From Clostridia bacterium (lineage in GTDB: Bacteria; Bacillota; Clostridia; Peptostreptococcales; Acidaminobacteraceae), in the NCBI GenBank assembly GCA_018399635.1, contig JAGYOH010000008.1, forward strand, positions 62,001-126,000: a DNA stretch of 64,000 bases, given 5' to 3'. Of this stretch, positions 15,593 to 23,990 are shown in pieces. The position numbers were made by a program, and so were the translations under genes. The notes below the pieces were generated by a model, which was given only the letters and a program-made list of their open reading frames with translations, searched no databases and was not told the origin of the DNA. Positions within the stretch are counted from its first letter, which is position 1; each line of letters starts with the position of its first letter.

Positions 15593-17932
15593 TTGAAATA
15601 CCTGAGTACCCGAGATAAAACCATCGCCATCGAAGCCCACGAGGCCATTCTGCAGGGTCTGAGTCTGGATGGGGGACTTTATGTGCCCGAAAGGATTCCG
15701 AAAGTCGCCTTGTCGGAGTTTGAAGGACTGACCTATCAGGAAACGGCCCTGAAGATTTTCAGTCTCTATTTTGACGACTATCCCCAGGAGGATCTTCAAA
15801 GAATCGTCAGGGACGCCTATGACGACAAGTTCAGTCAAAGGGATATCGTCGCCCTGGAGGAGGTGGAGGGGCAACAGATTCTGGAACTCTTCCACGGACC
15901 GACCCTGGCCTTCAAGGACATGGCCCTTTCAGTCCTGCCCCACCTCATGGTCAAGGCCAAGGCTTTGGCCGGTGACCGGGGGAAAACCGTGATTCTCACC
16001 GCCACCTCCGGCGATACCGGCAAGGCCGCCTTGGAGGGCTTCAAGGACATTGAGGGCATCGAGATCATCGTCTTTTATCCCGAGGGGGGGGTCAGTGAGA
16101 TCCAAAGGCTTCAGATGATGACCCAGGAAGGGGCCAACACCCATGTCGTCGCCCTCAAGGGGAACTTTGACGAGGCCCAGAAGGCGGTCAAGGAAGCCTT
16201 CAGCAGCGTGCCTTTGAGAAGAGAGATGGCCGAAGCGGGCTACGCCTTTTCCTCGGCCAATTCCATCAATATCGGGCGGCTGGTGCCCCAGATCGTCTAT
16301 TATTTCCATGGCTACATGACCCTGGCGGCCAGGGGCGCCATCGCCCCGGGTGACAAGATCCGCATCGCGGTGCCCACAGGGAATTTCGGCAATATCCTCG
16401 GCGCCTATTATGCCATGGTCATGGGACTGCCGGTGGAAGAACTGGTCTGTGCCTCCAATGAAAACAACGTCCTGACGGACTTCATCAACACTGGAGAATA
16501 TTCCACCCACCGGGAGTTCGTGAGGACCATCTCCCCCTCCATGGATATTCTGGTTTCCTCCAACCTGGAGCGGTTCATCTTCGAGATTTCAGGCCGGGAC
16601 GAGAACCTGGTCAAAACCGCCATGACGGACCTCAAGGAAAAGGGGCGTTTCAAGGTGGAGGAAGAGATCATGAAGAAGATTCAGGGGGTCATGCGTGGCG
16701 GCTACTTGCCAGAAGCCCGGATACTCGGTACAATAAGAGATACCTACAAAGGATCCGGTTATCTTCTGGACCCCCACACGGCGGTGGCCTTCGGCGTGGC
16801 TCAAGAGATGGGTCTGAAGAATGTTCTCATCGACAGCACCGCGAGTCCCTACAAGTTCGGGGATGCCATCCTGAGGGCCATGGCCCTGGAGACGGAGCTG
16901 TCGACCGTGGCCGAAACCCTGGCCAGGGTGGAGACGCTTTTCGGCCGGGAGCTTCCAAAGACCCTGAAGGGGATCAGCGACAGGCCCCAGAGCCAGAAAA
17001 GAGTGATCTTCCCCGGGGAGATTCAAAAGACCATAAAAGAAATATTAAAGGTGGAGAGTACAATGTTCAAAGTAAGAGTACCGGGAACCAGTGCGAATAT
17101 CGGGCCGGGTTTTGATACCCTGGGAATGGCTCTCAAAATTCACAATGAAATCACCTTCAGAAGTATCTCTGAAGGTTTGGAGTTTGACAATGTTTCCCAA
17201 GAGTATGCCAATGAAGGCAATCTGATCTACCAGTCCATGCTGAAAACCTGGGAGTGCATCGAGGTTGAAAAAATGGGGGTCGCCCTCTCGGTCACTGACG
17301 GCATTCCGATTTCCAGGGGTCTCGGCTCCAGTGCCGCCTGTGTCATCGCCGGTGTCCTGGGTGCCTTGAAAATGGCGGATAAACACCTTTCCAACGAGGG
17401 AATCCTGAAAATCGCCATGGAGATCGAGGGCCACCCGGACAACATCACCCCCGCCCTGATCGGCGGAGTGACCATCGCCACGAGTGTCGGAGACAACAAT
17501 GAAATCGAGTACATGAAGCTGGACATCAAGGACCAGTATGATTTTTATGCCTTCATTCCTCCCTTTGAGATTGCCACGGAGGAGTCCAGGAAGATTCTGC
17601 CCAGGGAGATTCCCTTGAAGGATGCGGTGCACAATGTTTCCCGCGCCGCCATGATGGTGGCCACCCTGATTTCAGGCCGGCAGGAATTTTTAAGACTGTC
17701 CCTCGAAGACCGTCTCCACCAGCCCTACCGGTCCAAGCTGATCACGGGCTATGACGAACTCAAGGAATACTTCGCCACCCAGGAATTCCTGGGCAGCTTC
17801 ATCAGTGGCGCCGGTCCCACGGTCATCGCCATGGCTGAAAAGGACCAGTGGTTCGGAGAACTGGTTTTCAAGGACTGGCAGGTGGAGAAACTCAATATCG
17901 ATCATGAAGGGGCCAGGGTCATTCAGCTCTAG
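15593..17932 (+). CDS. Threonine synthase and homoserine kinase in one open frame (ThrC-ThrB)
   Basis: 779 residues joining two enzymes that act in sequence. Residues 1-~488 are a PLP-dependent threonine synthase of the long type, with FHGPTLAFKDMAL carrying the PLP lysine, TATSGDTGKAALEGF and FSSANSINIGRL. Residues 491-779 are a complete GHMP homoserine kinase, beginning MFKVRVPGTSANIGPGFD and containing the ATP loop GLGSSAACVIAG. The junction is unusual. M491 (17063) is an ATG preceded by AAGGTGGAG at 6-base spacing, so a complete thrB start is retained. Either this is a real fusion that may also yield free ThrB, or a stop was lost through an indel (a TAA lies at 17046-17048 in another frame). 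It follows hom directly, forming a homoserine-to-threonine operon. Confidence 0.9.
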   Translation: MKYLSTRDKTIAIEAHEAILQGLSLDGGLYVPERIPKVALSEFEGLTYQETALKIFSLYFDDYPQEDLQRIVRDAYDDKFSQRDIVALEEVEGQQILELFHGPTLAFKDMALSVLPHLMVKAKALAGDRGKTVILTATSGDTGKAALEGFKDIEGIEIIVFYPEGGVSEIQRLQMMTQEGANTHVVALKGNFDEAQKAVKEAFSSVPLRREMAEAGYAFSSANSINIGRLVPQIVYYFHGYMTLAARGAIAPGDKIRIAVPTGNFGNILGAYYAMVMGLPVEELVCASNENNVLTDFINTGEYSTHREFVRTISPSMDILVSSNLERFIFEISGRDENLVKTAMTDLKEKGRFKVEEEIMKKIQGVMRGGYLPEARILGTIRDTYKGSGYLLDPHTAVAFGVAQEMGLKNVLIDSTASPYKFGDAILRAMALETELSTVAETLARVETLFGRELPKTLKGISDRPQSQKRVIFPGEIQKTIKEILKVESTMFKVRVPGTSANIGPGFDTLGMALKIHNEITFRSISEGLEFDNVSQEYANEGNLIYQSMLKTWECIEVEKMGVALSVTDGIPISRGLGSSAACVIAGVLGALKMADKHLSNEGILKIAMEIEGHPDNITPALIGGVTIATSVGDNNEIEYMKLDIKDQYDFYAFIPPFEIATEESRKILPREIPLKDAVHNVSRAAMMVATLISGRQEFLRLSLEDRLHQPYRSKLITGYDELKEYFATQEFLGSFISGAGPTVIAMAEKDQWFGELVFKDWQVEKLNIDHEGARVIQL
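17047..17065 (+). promoter_or_regulatory. Internal ribosome-binding site and ATG for the homoserine kinase part
   Basis: AAAGGTGGAG at 17047-17056, six bases before ATG 17063-17065, in frame with threonine synthase. It would allow separate synthesis of ThrB. Confidence 0.65.
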
Positions 17933-17967
17933 CCCGGCACTAGTGATTATCAGGAGGCAACGGGTTA

Positions 17968-18390
17968 ATGGAAAAAATCGGATATGTCATCGGTGAAAAG
18001 GATGGCAAAATCATATTGGATGTCAAGAGGACCGGGTCCTGCGGGGACAAATGCAAGACCTGCCAGTCCCACTGCGAGGTGCCCAGTGTCCAGGTGACCC
18101 TGGACAACCACCTTCACGCCAAGCCGGGAGACTTTGTCGAAGTGGGGATGCAGCCGGCCAATCTCATCAAGACCACCTTCGTGATCTACACCATTCCCCT
18201 CATCATGTTCATTCTGTCCCTGAGTCTGGGAGTCGCCTATTTCCAGAAGGCCGGGGTGGCGAACTATGAAGGGTCGGCGCTGTTGCTGGGCTTTGGGGTT
18301 TTAGGACTCACCTTCGTGGTCCTGAGACTGATCCACAACCGCACCGGCGAGGACGGTCCCTCGATACTGGAAATGAAAAAAATTCTATAA
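17968..18390 (+). CDS. RseC/MucC-family membrane protein
   Basis: 140 residues. The soluble N-terminus carries a cysteine cluster (SCGDKCKTCQSHCEV, four cysteines), followed by a beta-rich part with GDFVEVGM and two membrane helices (~70-90 and ~100-120). This is the architecture of RseC, linked to SoxR reduction and the Rnf complex in proteobacteria. In Clostridia its partner is less clear. It has a good AGGAGG site and lies 35 bases after thrB. Confidence 0.85.
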   Translation: MEKIGYVIGEKDGKIILDVKRTGSCGDKCKTCQSHCEVPSVQVTLDNHLHAKPGDFVEVGMQPANLIKTTFVIYTIPLIMFILSLSLGVAYFQKAGVANYEGSALLLGFGVLGLTFVVLRLIHNRTGEDGPSILEMKKIL

Positions 18391-18398
18391 GGACGACC

Positions 18399-18463
18399 AA
18401 GCCTCTCTGACGGGCGGGTTCTTGAACGAGACTTCGAGAATTGCCCGGGAGAGGCTTTTTATT
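18399..18463 (+). terminator. Terminator after the RseC-like gene
   Basis: AAGCCTCTC (18399-18407) pairs with GAGAGGCTT (18449-18457) around an inner CGGGC/GCCCG stem, followed by a T-rich run. Confidence 0.75.
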
Positions 18464-18503
18464 TCTTAAACTGTCGAAATATTCGATTAAAATGGTAAAA
18501 ATT

Positions 18504-18512
18504 TGATATAAT
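18504..18512 (+). promoter_or_regulatory. Extended -10 promoter of the pilus operon
   Basis: TGaTATAAT at 18504-18512 without a good -35 hexamer, as expected for an extended -10 promoter. Transcription would start near 18519, giving a ~120-base leader before pilB. Confidence 0.55.
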
Positions 18513-18524
18513 ATTAATAACTAA

Positions 18525-18627
18525 GGAATTGACTGGCATAGACAGGAAATAGTTCCGGGGCGATGGCAATCGCCCGGGGGCTTGAAAGAGATTTTTCTTT
18601 GAGTTCAAGGGTGGCAATCCAACGGAA
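18525..18627 (+). promoter_or_regulatory. Structured 5' leader of pilB (candidate cis-regulatory RNA)
   Basis: The leader folds on paper into several hairpins. GGAATT (18525-18530) pairs with AGTTCC. GGGCGAT (18558-18564) pairs perfectly with ATCGCCC around a GGCA loop. CTTGAA (18581-18586) pairs with TTCAAG, and a short GGT-GGCA-ATCC follows. TTCCG (18553-18557) could alternatively pair with CGGAA (18623-18627) next to the ribosome site. It matches no riboswitch consensus I know, including both c-di-GMP classes. Confidence 0.4.
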
Positions 18628-18640
18628 AATGGAGGTAGTG

Positions 18641-20329
18641 ATGGCTAAGACTCGAATCAACATGAAATTCGGCGATCTTTTGATGAAGGAAAAGGTGATT
18701 ACTGAAGCGCAGCTCAACGATGCCCTGGAGACCCACAAAAAGGAAGGCAAGAAGGTGGGGGAAATCCTTCTTGAAAAGGGCTATGTGACCAATGATGAAA
18801 TCATCAAGACGCTTGAAAAACAGCTGGGTATCCGCTATGTGGACCTGGCCACCATCAATGTGGACAAGAATGTTCCAGAGATGATTTCCGAAAGGATGGC
18901 CCGCCGTCACAAGATCATTCCCATCAAGATCGAGGACGGGGAGCTCTATCTGGCCATGGCGGATCCCTTGGATATCTACGCCATGGATGACGTGAGCCTG
19001 GTGACGGGCTATAACGTCAAGCCCCTGATTTCCACCGACGACGCAGTGAAGGAAGCCATCGACCGGTATTACCGGACGGGAAACGCCGAGGAAGCCCTCG
19101 AGGAATTTGATGAAAACTATGCCATGAACATGGCCCTCGACCAGTTTGAAGAGACCGCCATGGAGAACATCAAGAACGCCCCCGTGGTCAAACTGATCAA
19201 TACCATCATCTACCAGGCCGCCAAAGCCGGGGCCTCGGACATCCATATCGAACCCTATGAAGACAGTATCCGGGTCAGGTACCGGATCGACGGAGAGCTG
19301 CAGAATTACCTCAACATCGCCAAATACATCCATCCCGCCATTGTGACCCGGATCAAGATCATGGGGAAAATGGATATCGCCGAGAAGCGGATTCCCCAGG
19401 ACGGTCGGGAAGAAACCAATATCGAGGGTTATGATATCGACATGAGGATCAGCATTCTGCCCACGGTCCACGGAGAAAAAATCGTCATCCGCCTCCTCAA
19501 CCGGGAAAACAGCATCATGAACAAGGAGCAGATCGGATTCACCCCTCAGAATCTCAAGGCCTTCAACCGGATCATTCAGAGTACCTACGGCATCATTCTT
19601 CTGGTGGGACCGACAGGGAGCGGAAAGACCACCACCCTGTATGCGGTGCTCAGGGAGATCAACGATACGAAAAAGAACATCATCACCGTGGAGGATCCCG
19701 TGGAATACCACATCAAGGGGATCAACCACACCCAGGTGAACAACAAGGCGGGGCTCGGCTTCGCCACGGCCCTTCGGTCCATCCTCCGTCAGGATCCCGA
19801 CATCATCATGATCGGTGAGATCCGGGATGCCGAAACCGCCCAGATCGCCGTCAGGGCCTCCATCACCGGTCACCTGGTCCTCAGCACCATCCATACCAAT
19901 GACACGGCTTCCACGGTGGCAAGACTCGTGGACATGGGGGTGGAGACCTATCTGGTGTCCAGCGCCCTTTCAGGGGTGGTGGCCCAGCGTCTGGTCAAGA
20001 CCATCTGTCAGAGATGCAAGGAGTCCTACTTTCCCGATGCCGTGGAGCGGCAGCTCCTGGGCATTGAAGAAGGCATCGAGGTCTACCGGGGAGCGGGATG
20101 CAACGCCTGCAACAATACGGGATACAAGGGCAGGACCGCCATCCACGAAGTCCTGCCCATCACTTCAAGAATCAAGGAACTGGTCAATCAAGGGGCCAAC
20201 GCCCAGGAAATCAAGCGGGAAGCCATCTCAGAGGGCATGATGACCCTTCAACAGAGCGGCATTTCCCTGGTCCTGGAGGGCCGCACCACCATCGAGGAAC
20301 TCCTCAAGGTCACCTACTCCATTGAATAG
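18641..20329 (+). CDS. pilB: Type IV pilus assembly ATPase PilB
   Basis: Cytoplasmic hexameric motor that powers pilus extension. The 562 residues begin with an MshEN-like N-terminal domain (~1-150, repeats of the form FGDLLMKEKVITEAQL and VGEILLEKGYVTNDEI), a known c-di-GMP-binding fold. The ATPase core has Walker [11 protein letters not shown] (from 323), an Asp box and Walker B region (DPDIIMIGEIRD), and the His box LVLSTIHTNDTAST. A four-cysteine zinc site follows (CQRC and CNAC). ATG 18641, five bases after GGAGG, is preferred to the longer frame from 18563. It heads the pilus operon and lies nine bases before pilT. Confidence 0.96.
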   Translation: MAKTRINMKFGDLLMKEKVITEAQLNDALETHKKEGKKVGEILLEKGYVTNDEIIKTLEKQLGIRYVDLATINVDKNVPEMISERMARRHKIIPIKIEDGELYLAMADPLDIYAMDDVSLVTGYNVKPLISTDDAVKEAIDRYYRTGNAEEALEEFDENYAMNMALDQFEETAMENIKNAPVVKLINTIIYQAAKAGASDIHIEPYEDSIRVRYRIDGELQNYLNIAKYIHPAIVTRIKIMGKMDIAEKRIPQDGREETNIEGYDIDMRISILPTVHGEKIVIRLLNRENSIMNKEQIGFTPQNLKAFNRIIQSTYGIILLVGPTGSGKTTTLYAVLREINDTKKNIITVEDPVEYHIKGINHTQVNNKAGLGFATALRSILRQDPDIIMIGEIRDAETAQIAVRASITGHLVLSTIHTNDTASTVARLVDMGVETYLVSSALSGVVAQRLVKTICQRCKESYFPDAVERQLLGIEEGIEVYRGAGCNACNNTGYKGRTAIHEVLPITSRIKELVNQGANAQEIKREAISEGMMTLQQSGISLVLEGRTTIEELLKVTYSIE

Positions 20330-20338
20330 GAGGATGTC

Positions 20339-21364
20339 ATGGAACTCAAAGAGATACTGGAACTGAGCCTTCAATCCAAGGCCTCGGACATCCACCTGAC
20401 GGTGGGGCTCGGGCCCATGCTCCGGATCAACGGAGAGCTCAGAGAAACGGGGGAAAAAAAACTCGGCCCCGGGGACCTTCAGATTCTGGCCAAGGAAATC
20501 ATGACCGAGGAGCAGCTCAGGAGTTTTGATGAGCACCGGGACCTGGATTTTGCCGTCTCCTACAGCAACCACCGTTTCAGGACCAACGTCTACACCCAGA
20601 AGGGACACTATGCCATCTCCATAAGGATCATCAGTGATGAGGTCCCCCATATGGAGGATCTGGGTCTGCCGGAGATTTTCAAGACCCTGGTGTCCAAAAG
20701 AAAAGGACTGATTCTGGTCACAGGACCCACGGGAAGCGGCAAGTCCACCACCCTGGCGGCCATGATCGACTATATCAACCGCAGTGCCAAGCGCCATATC
20801 ATCACCCTGGAGGATCCCGTGGAGTTCGTCCACCACCACGGCAGGTCCATGATCAACCAGCGGGAGGTGGGCCGGGACGTTCCCAGCTTCACCCGAGGCT
20901 TGAGAGGGGCCCTTCGCCAGGATCCCGATGTGATCCTGGTCGGGGAGATGCGGGACGCCGACACCATCGGGACCACCATCACGGCGGCGGAAACCGGTCA
21001 CCTGGTCTTTTCCACCCTCCATACCAACGGGGCGGCCAACACCATCGACCGGATCATCGACAGTTTCCCCCCGCATCAGCAGTCCCAGGTCAGGACCCAG
21101 CTTTCCGGGGTCATTGAAGGGGTGATTTCCCAGCAGCTGATCAGCCGGGCCGACGGCAGGGGCCGGGTGGCGGCTCTTGAAATCATGACGGCCACCAATG
21201 CCATCCGCAACCTGGTCAGAGAAGGCAAGATCCACCAGATCACCAGCACCATGCAGACCGGGGCCAAGTTCGGCATGGTCACCATGGAAAGCGCTCTTGA
21301 AAAGCTCGTGAAGGAGGGCACCATCCTCCAGGTTGAAGCCCAGCGGATCATGTCGACCTTTTAG
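20339..21364 (+). CDS. pilT: Type IV pilus retraction ATPase PilT
   Basis: 341-residue hexameric ATPase that depolymerises pili, giving twitching motility. Walker A GPTGSGKSTT starts at 129. The Asp-box run ITLEDPVEFVHHHGRS, Walker B DPDVILVGEMRD, His box TGHLVFSTLHTNGA, and the C-terminal AALEIM and AIRNLVREGKIHQI motifs (the latter conserved in retraction ATPases) support PilT rather than a second PilB. Its presence implies dynamic pili, not simply a secretion or competence pseudopilus. Confidence 0.96.
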   Translation: MELKEILELSLQSKASDIHLTVGLGPMLRINGELRETGEKKLGPGDLQILAKEIMTEEQLRSFDEHRDLDFAVSYSNHRFRTNVYTQKGHYAISIRIISDEVPHMEDLGLPEIFKTLVSKRKGLILVTGPTGSGKSTTLAAMIDYINRSAKRHIITLEDPVEFVHHHGRSMINQREVGRDVPSFTRGLRGALRQDPDVILVGEMRDADTIGTTITAAETGHLVFSTLHTNGAANTIDRIIDSFPPHQQSQVRTQLSGVIEGVISQQLISRADGRGRVAALEIMTATNAIRNLVREGKIHQITSTMQTGAKFGMVTMESALEKLVKEGTILQVEAQRIMSTF

Positions 21365-21383
21365 TCTATAAGGGGATGAAGAG

Positions 21384-22589
21384 ATGCCAATCTACAAATA
21401 TGAAGCCGTCAACTATGACGGTGAAACCGTCACCGCCCGCCTGGATGCCGGCACCCAGCAGGAGCTCATCGACAAGTTGAGGGCAAAAAACCTCTATCCG
21501 GTGAAGGTGGAGGAGGTGGATCTCAGCTCAGGAGGCCTGGTGCTCTTCCAGTCCAAGGTGACCCCGGGGGATGTAGCCATCTTTTTGAGACAGCTGGCCA
21601 CCCTTCTGCAGACGGGGGTCCCCATCATTGAAAGCCTCGACATCATCCGTTCCCAGGTTCATCGGGCCCGGCTCAAGGCGGTGGTGGGGGACATCTATGA
21701 AAACATCCACCGGGGCCTCTCTTTTTCAGACGCCCTGAAGAAGCATCCGAAAATCTTCGGACGGCTGATTGTCAACATGGTGGAGTCCGGAGAAATGAGC
21801 GGGACCCTGGATTCCGTCACGGAACGTCTGGCCACCCACTTTGAAAAGGATGAAAAGATCAGAAAAAAAGTCAAGTCCTCCCTGATCTATCCCATGGTCC
21901 TGGCTTCGGTGACCGTGGCGGTGGTGATCTTCATGCTGGTCTTCGTCATGCCCACCTTTATCGGCATGTTCGAGTCCAGCGACACCCCCCTGCCCGCTCC
22001 CACTCGTCTATTGCTTAACATAAGTGATTTGCTTAAAAATTTTTGGTATATTTTCATAATGGTAATCGCAGGATTTTTTCTCGGCATCAAGACCTATGCG
22101 GGCACTGAAGAAGGCAGAATACGGATGGACCAGCTGAAATTCAAGATTCCCGTGGTGAAGAACGTGACTTCCAACCTGATCACCGCCCGGTTCGCCCGGA
22201 CCATCAGCACCATGCTCTACAGCGGCGTCCCCCTCCTCGATGCCATGGACAATGTGGCCAAGGTGGTGGGCAATGCCGTGGCGGCCAGGGACATCCAGGC
22301 CGCCCGGACGGAGGTGAGGATGGGCAACAGCCTGGCGGTCCCCATTTCCCAGATCGACTACATGCCCAAGATGCTGGCCAGCATGATCAAGATCGGCGAG
22401 GAATCCGGCGCCCTGGACGCCATCCTGGACAAGACCGCCAGTTTCTATGAAGACGAAGTGGAAACCAGCCTGCAGCAGCTGGTGGCTCTCTTTGAGCCGA
22501 TTCTGATTCTCTTCATGGGTCTGATCCTGGGCTTCATCATCATTTCCATGATGATGCCCATGTTCGACATGGTCAATACAATCAGTTGA
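21384..22589 (+). CDS. pilC: Type IV pilus inner-membrane platform protein PilC
   Basis: 401-residue GspF-family polytopic protein. It has two repeated T2SSF domains (~65-190 and ~265-390), three membrane helices (about 168-190, 215-235 and 370-395), and the family's FLRQLATLLQTGVPI and FARTISTMLYSGVPL motifs. It links the cytoplasmic motors to the pilus base. It follows pilT by 19 bases. The middle stretch around 22010-22080 is unusually A+T rich for the operon. Confidence 0.95.
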   Translation: MPIYKYEAVNYDGETVTARLDAGTQQELIDKLRAKNLYPVKVEEVDLSSGGLVLFQSKVTPGDVAIFLRQLATLLQTGVPIIESLDIIRSQVHRARLKAVVGDIYENIHRGLSFSDALKKHPKIFGRLIVNMVESGEMSGTLDSVTERLATHFEKDEKIRKKVKSSLIYPMVLASVTVAVVIFMLVFVMPTFIGMFESSDTPLPAPTRLLLNISDLLKNFWYIFIMVIAGFFLGIKTYAGTEEGRIRMDQLKFKIPVVKNVTSNLITARFARTISTMLYSGVPLLDAMDNVAKVVGNAVAARDIQAARTEVRMGNSLAVPISQIDYMPKMLASMIKIGEESGALDAILDKTASFYEDEVETSLQQLVALFEPILILFMGLILGFIIISMMMPMFDMVNTIS

Positions 22590-22613
22590 TTATTTTCGAA
22601 AGTATGCTAAAAT
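22586..22613 (+). promoter_or_regulatory. Possible promoter of the pilin gene
   Basis: TTGATT (22586-22591), a 16-base spacer and TAAAAT (22608-22613) with TG before it, overlapping the pilC stop. The following ~150 bases up to the pilin start are A+T rich, with no gene. Confidence 0.45.
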
Positions 22614-22762
22614 GTTTTTAGAGATGGTTTCAAAGCAATTAAATACCATTAAATGTAAGAAAAGACAAAATGACTAGTTTGTTTCTTTGACAAAAGGGTA
22701 GAAATGCAGTAGTTGCTGGGGAGCGTAAAAGGGAACCATCCAATTAAAAAGGAGGACTTATA

Positions 22763-23165
22763 ATGAAATTTTTCTTACGGAAAATGAATAACAAAAAAGG
22801 TTTCACGTTGATTGAACTGATTGTTGTTATTGCGATTCTAGGTATTTTGGCGGCGATTGCGATTCCGAGATTGACAGGATTCCAAGATTCAGCTCAACAA
22901 AGAACAGTTGAGCGGATGTTGCTAGTGCGAGAACTATTGCAGGAGCTGTGTCTATATCTCAAGCTGAAGCAAAAGCAGGAGTACCAGTTAAGCCAACTGT
23001 TGCTGATTTAGTAACTCATAGTTACCTTGATAAAGCTCAGTTTCATCCAAAATGCTACTGCTTTTGTTATCACATATGAAGCTGATCCAGTACATCAATT
23101 GATACTATTGATATTACAGCAACTGGTGCAACTGAATCAGAACTTTATCAGCTCGTGATGAATAA
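22763..23165 (+). pseudogene. Major type IV pilin, frameshifted
   Basis: The start is a textbook prepilin: a short basic leader, then KKGFTLIELIVVIAILGILAAIAIP. The intact frame breaks near 22912, giving an 82-residue product that is no longer pilin-like after VERM. Reading on in other frames restores convincing sequence: EADVASARTIAGAV and KPTVADLVTHSYLDKAQF, then ATAFVITYEADPV, then SIDTIDITATGATESEL, then ARDE and a TAA at 23163-23165. At least four one-base shifts are needed, each at or beside a short run of one base. The original product would be ~130 residues. It is either a dead gene or a set of sequencing errors. It has a GGAGG site and lies beside IS remnants. Confidence 0.85.
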
Positions 23166-23188
23166 TCCCGTAAGGATTCACGGTGCCA

Positions 23189-23368
23189 AGGATTCACGGT
23201 GCCGGGCACGGACATTCGGACATTTTCAAGGTCGAGAACCGATTCCCATAGGGGGTCGGTTTCATTCAGAGTAGATTCGAGGAGTTTGTTTGTAGAAACC
23301 ATCATAAGCAAAGCAAGGGGATGATAGGGCAATCGGAAAAGATAAGTGGACATAGCGTATGTTCGATT
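23189..23368. repeat. Long direct repeat, copy 1
   Basis: About 180 bases. It opens with AGGATTCACGGTGCC, which is also present once more just before at 23173-23187, and carries the palindrome GTGCCGGGCAC (23199-23209). The last 101 bases (23268-23368) are identical to 23464-23564 of copy 2. Confidence 0.85.
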
Positions 23369-23375
23369 AGGATTG

Positions 23376-23564
23376 AGGATTCACGGTGCCGAGCACGGAC
23401 ATTCGGACATTTTCAAGATCGAGAGAACCGATTCCCCGCAGGGGGTAGGTTCTTTTCTATCTAAGAGTAGATTCGAGGAGTTTGTTTGTAGAAACCATCA
23501 TAAGCAAAGCAAGGGGATGATAGGGCAATCGGAAAAGATAAGTGGACATAGCGTATGTTCGATT
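23376..23564. repeat. Long direct repeat, copy 2, leading into a transposase remnant
   Basis: About 189 bases, same order as copy 1: AGGATTCACGGTGCC, a palindrome (GTGCCGAGCAC), ACATTCGGACATTTTCAAG, a variable middle, then the 101-base identical block. Copy 2 runs directly into transposase-like sequence, so copy 1 is probably a partial tandem duplication of an element's inner part. Confidence 0.85.
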
Positions 23565-23740
23565 GTAAAAAGAATCAAGCAAGAAACAACCTATCGATTG
23601 CGGCAGAAATATTCTGCGCCGCTTTCAGGCAATACTGGAAAAGAAAGATATTTTGGTCAGATGGTTATTTTGCCTGTAGTATAGGTGAAGTTTCTTCCCG
23701 CAACAATTCAAAAGATACATTGGAAATGCCGGCTTGTCAT
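23540..23740 (+). pseudogene. tnpA: IS200/IS605-family TnpA remnant
   Basis: The plus-strand translation gives SVCSIVKRIKQETTYRLRQKY in one frame, then QYWKRKIFWSDGYFACSIGEVSS in another, and after two more shifts ATIQK and a YI-type end. This is the C-terminal half of a Y1 transposase (the W-S-x-G-Y-F run and the helix that carries the catalytic tyrosine, Y-I-E-N-Q in intact proteins). The HUH motif half is missing. Several frameshifts make it inactive. Confidence 0.75.
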
Positions 23741-23778
23741 TTCAACGGGGTATTGGTAATATGGAATCATGGTCAACT

Positions 23779-23802
23779 ACCCACCACCTAAAGGTAGTGG
23801 GT
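23779..23802. repeat. Hairpin like an IS200/IS605 right end
   Basis: ACCCACCACC (23779-23788) and GGTAGTGGGT (23793-23802) pair with one mismatch, ~35 bases after the transposase remnant. Subterminal hairpins in this position are recognised by TnpA in this family. Confidence 0.6.
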
Positions 23803-23990
23803 TTCTGTGCCACAAATATTTATGAAAATGGAAAAAGTGACCGGATGAGATTTGAAAAACCAGCCGGTGAATAGCCTGATCCGTCACCGGCAGAGTACCG
23901 GACAGGAAAAGATGAAACAGATATGACTGATCCCTTCAAGGAGTTGGTCATTGATTTTTTTCAAGAATGGCATATTATGCCATTAAGTTA

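Noticed and set aside
18519-18640. c-di-GMP riboswitch (GEMM class I or II) in the pilB leader
   Set aside because: The conserved core sequences of either class are absent, although the location would be fitting; kept only as an unassigned structured leader.
23114-23353. 79-codon minus-strand open frame over repeat copy 1
   Set aside because: It covers pilin remains and the repeat, and the equivalent frame in copy 2 is closed earlier; no sign of a real protein.
23189-23564. CRISPR or tandem phage repeat
   Set aside because: Only two long copies with no short repeat-spacer pattern; a duplication linked to an IS remnant explains it better.
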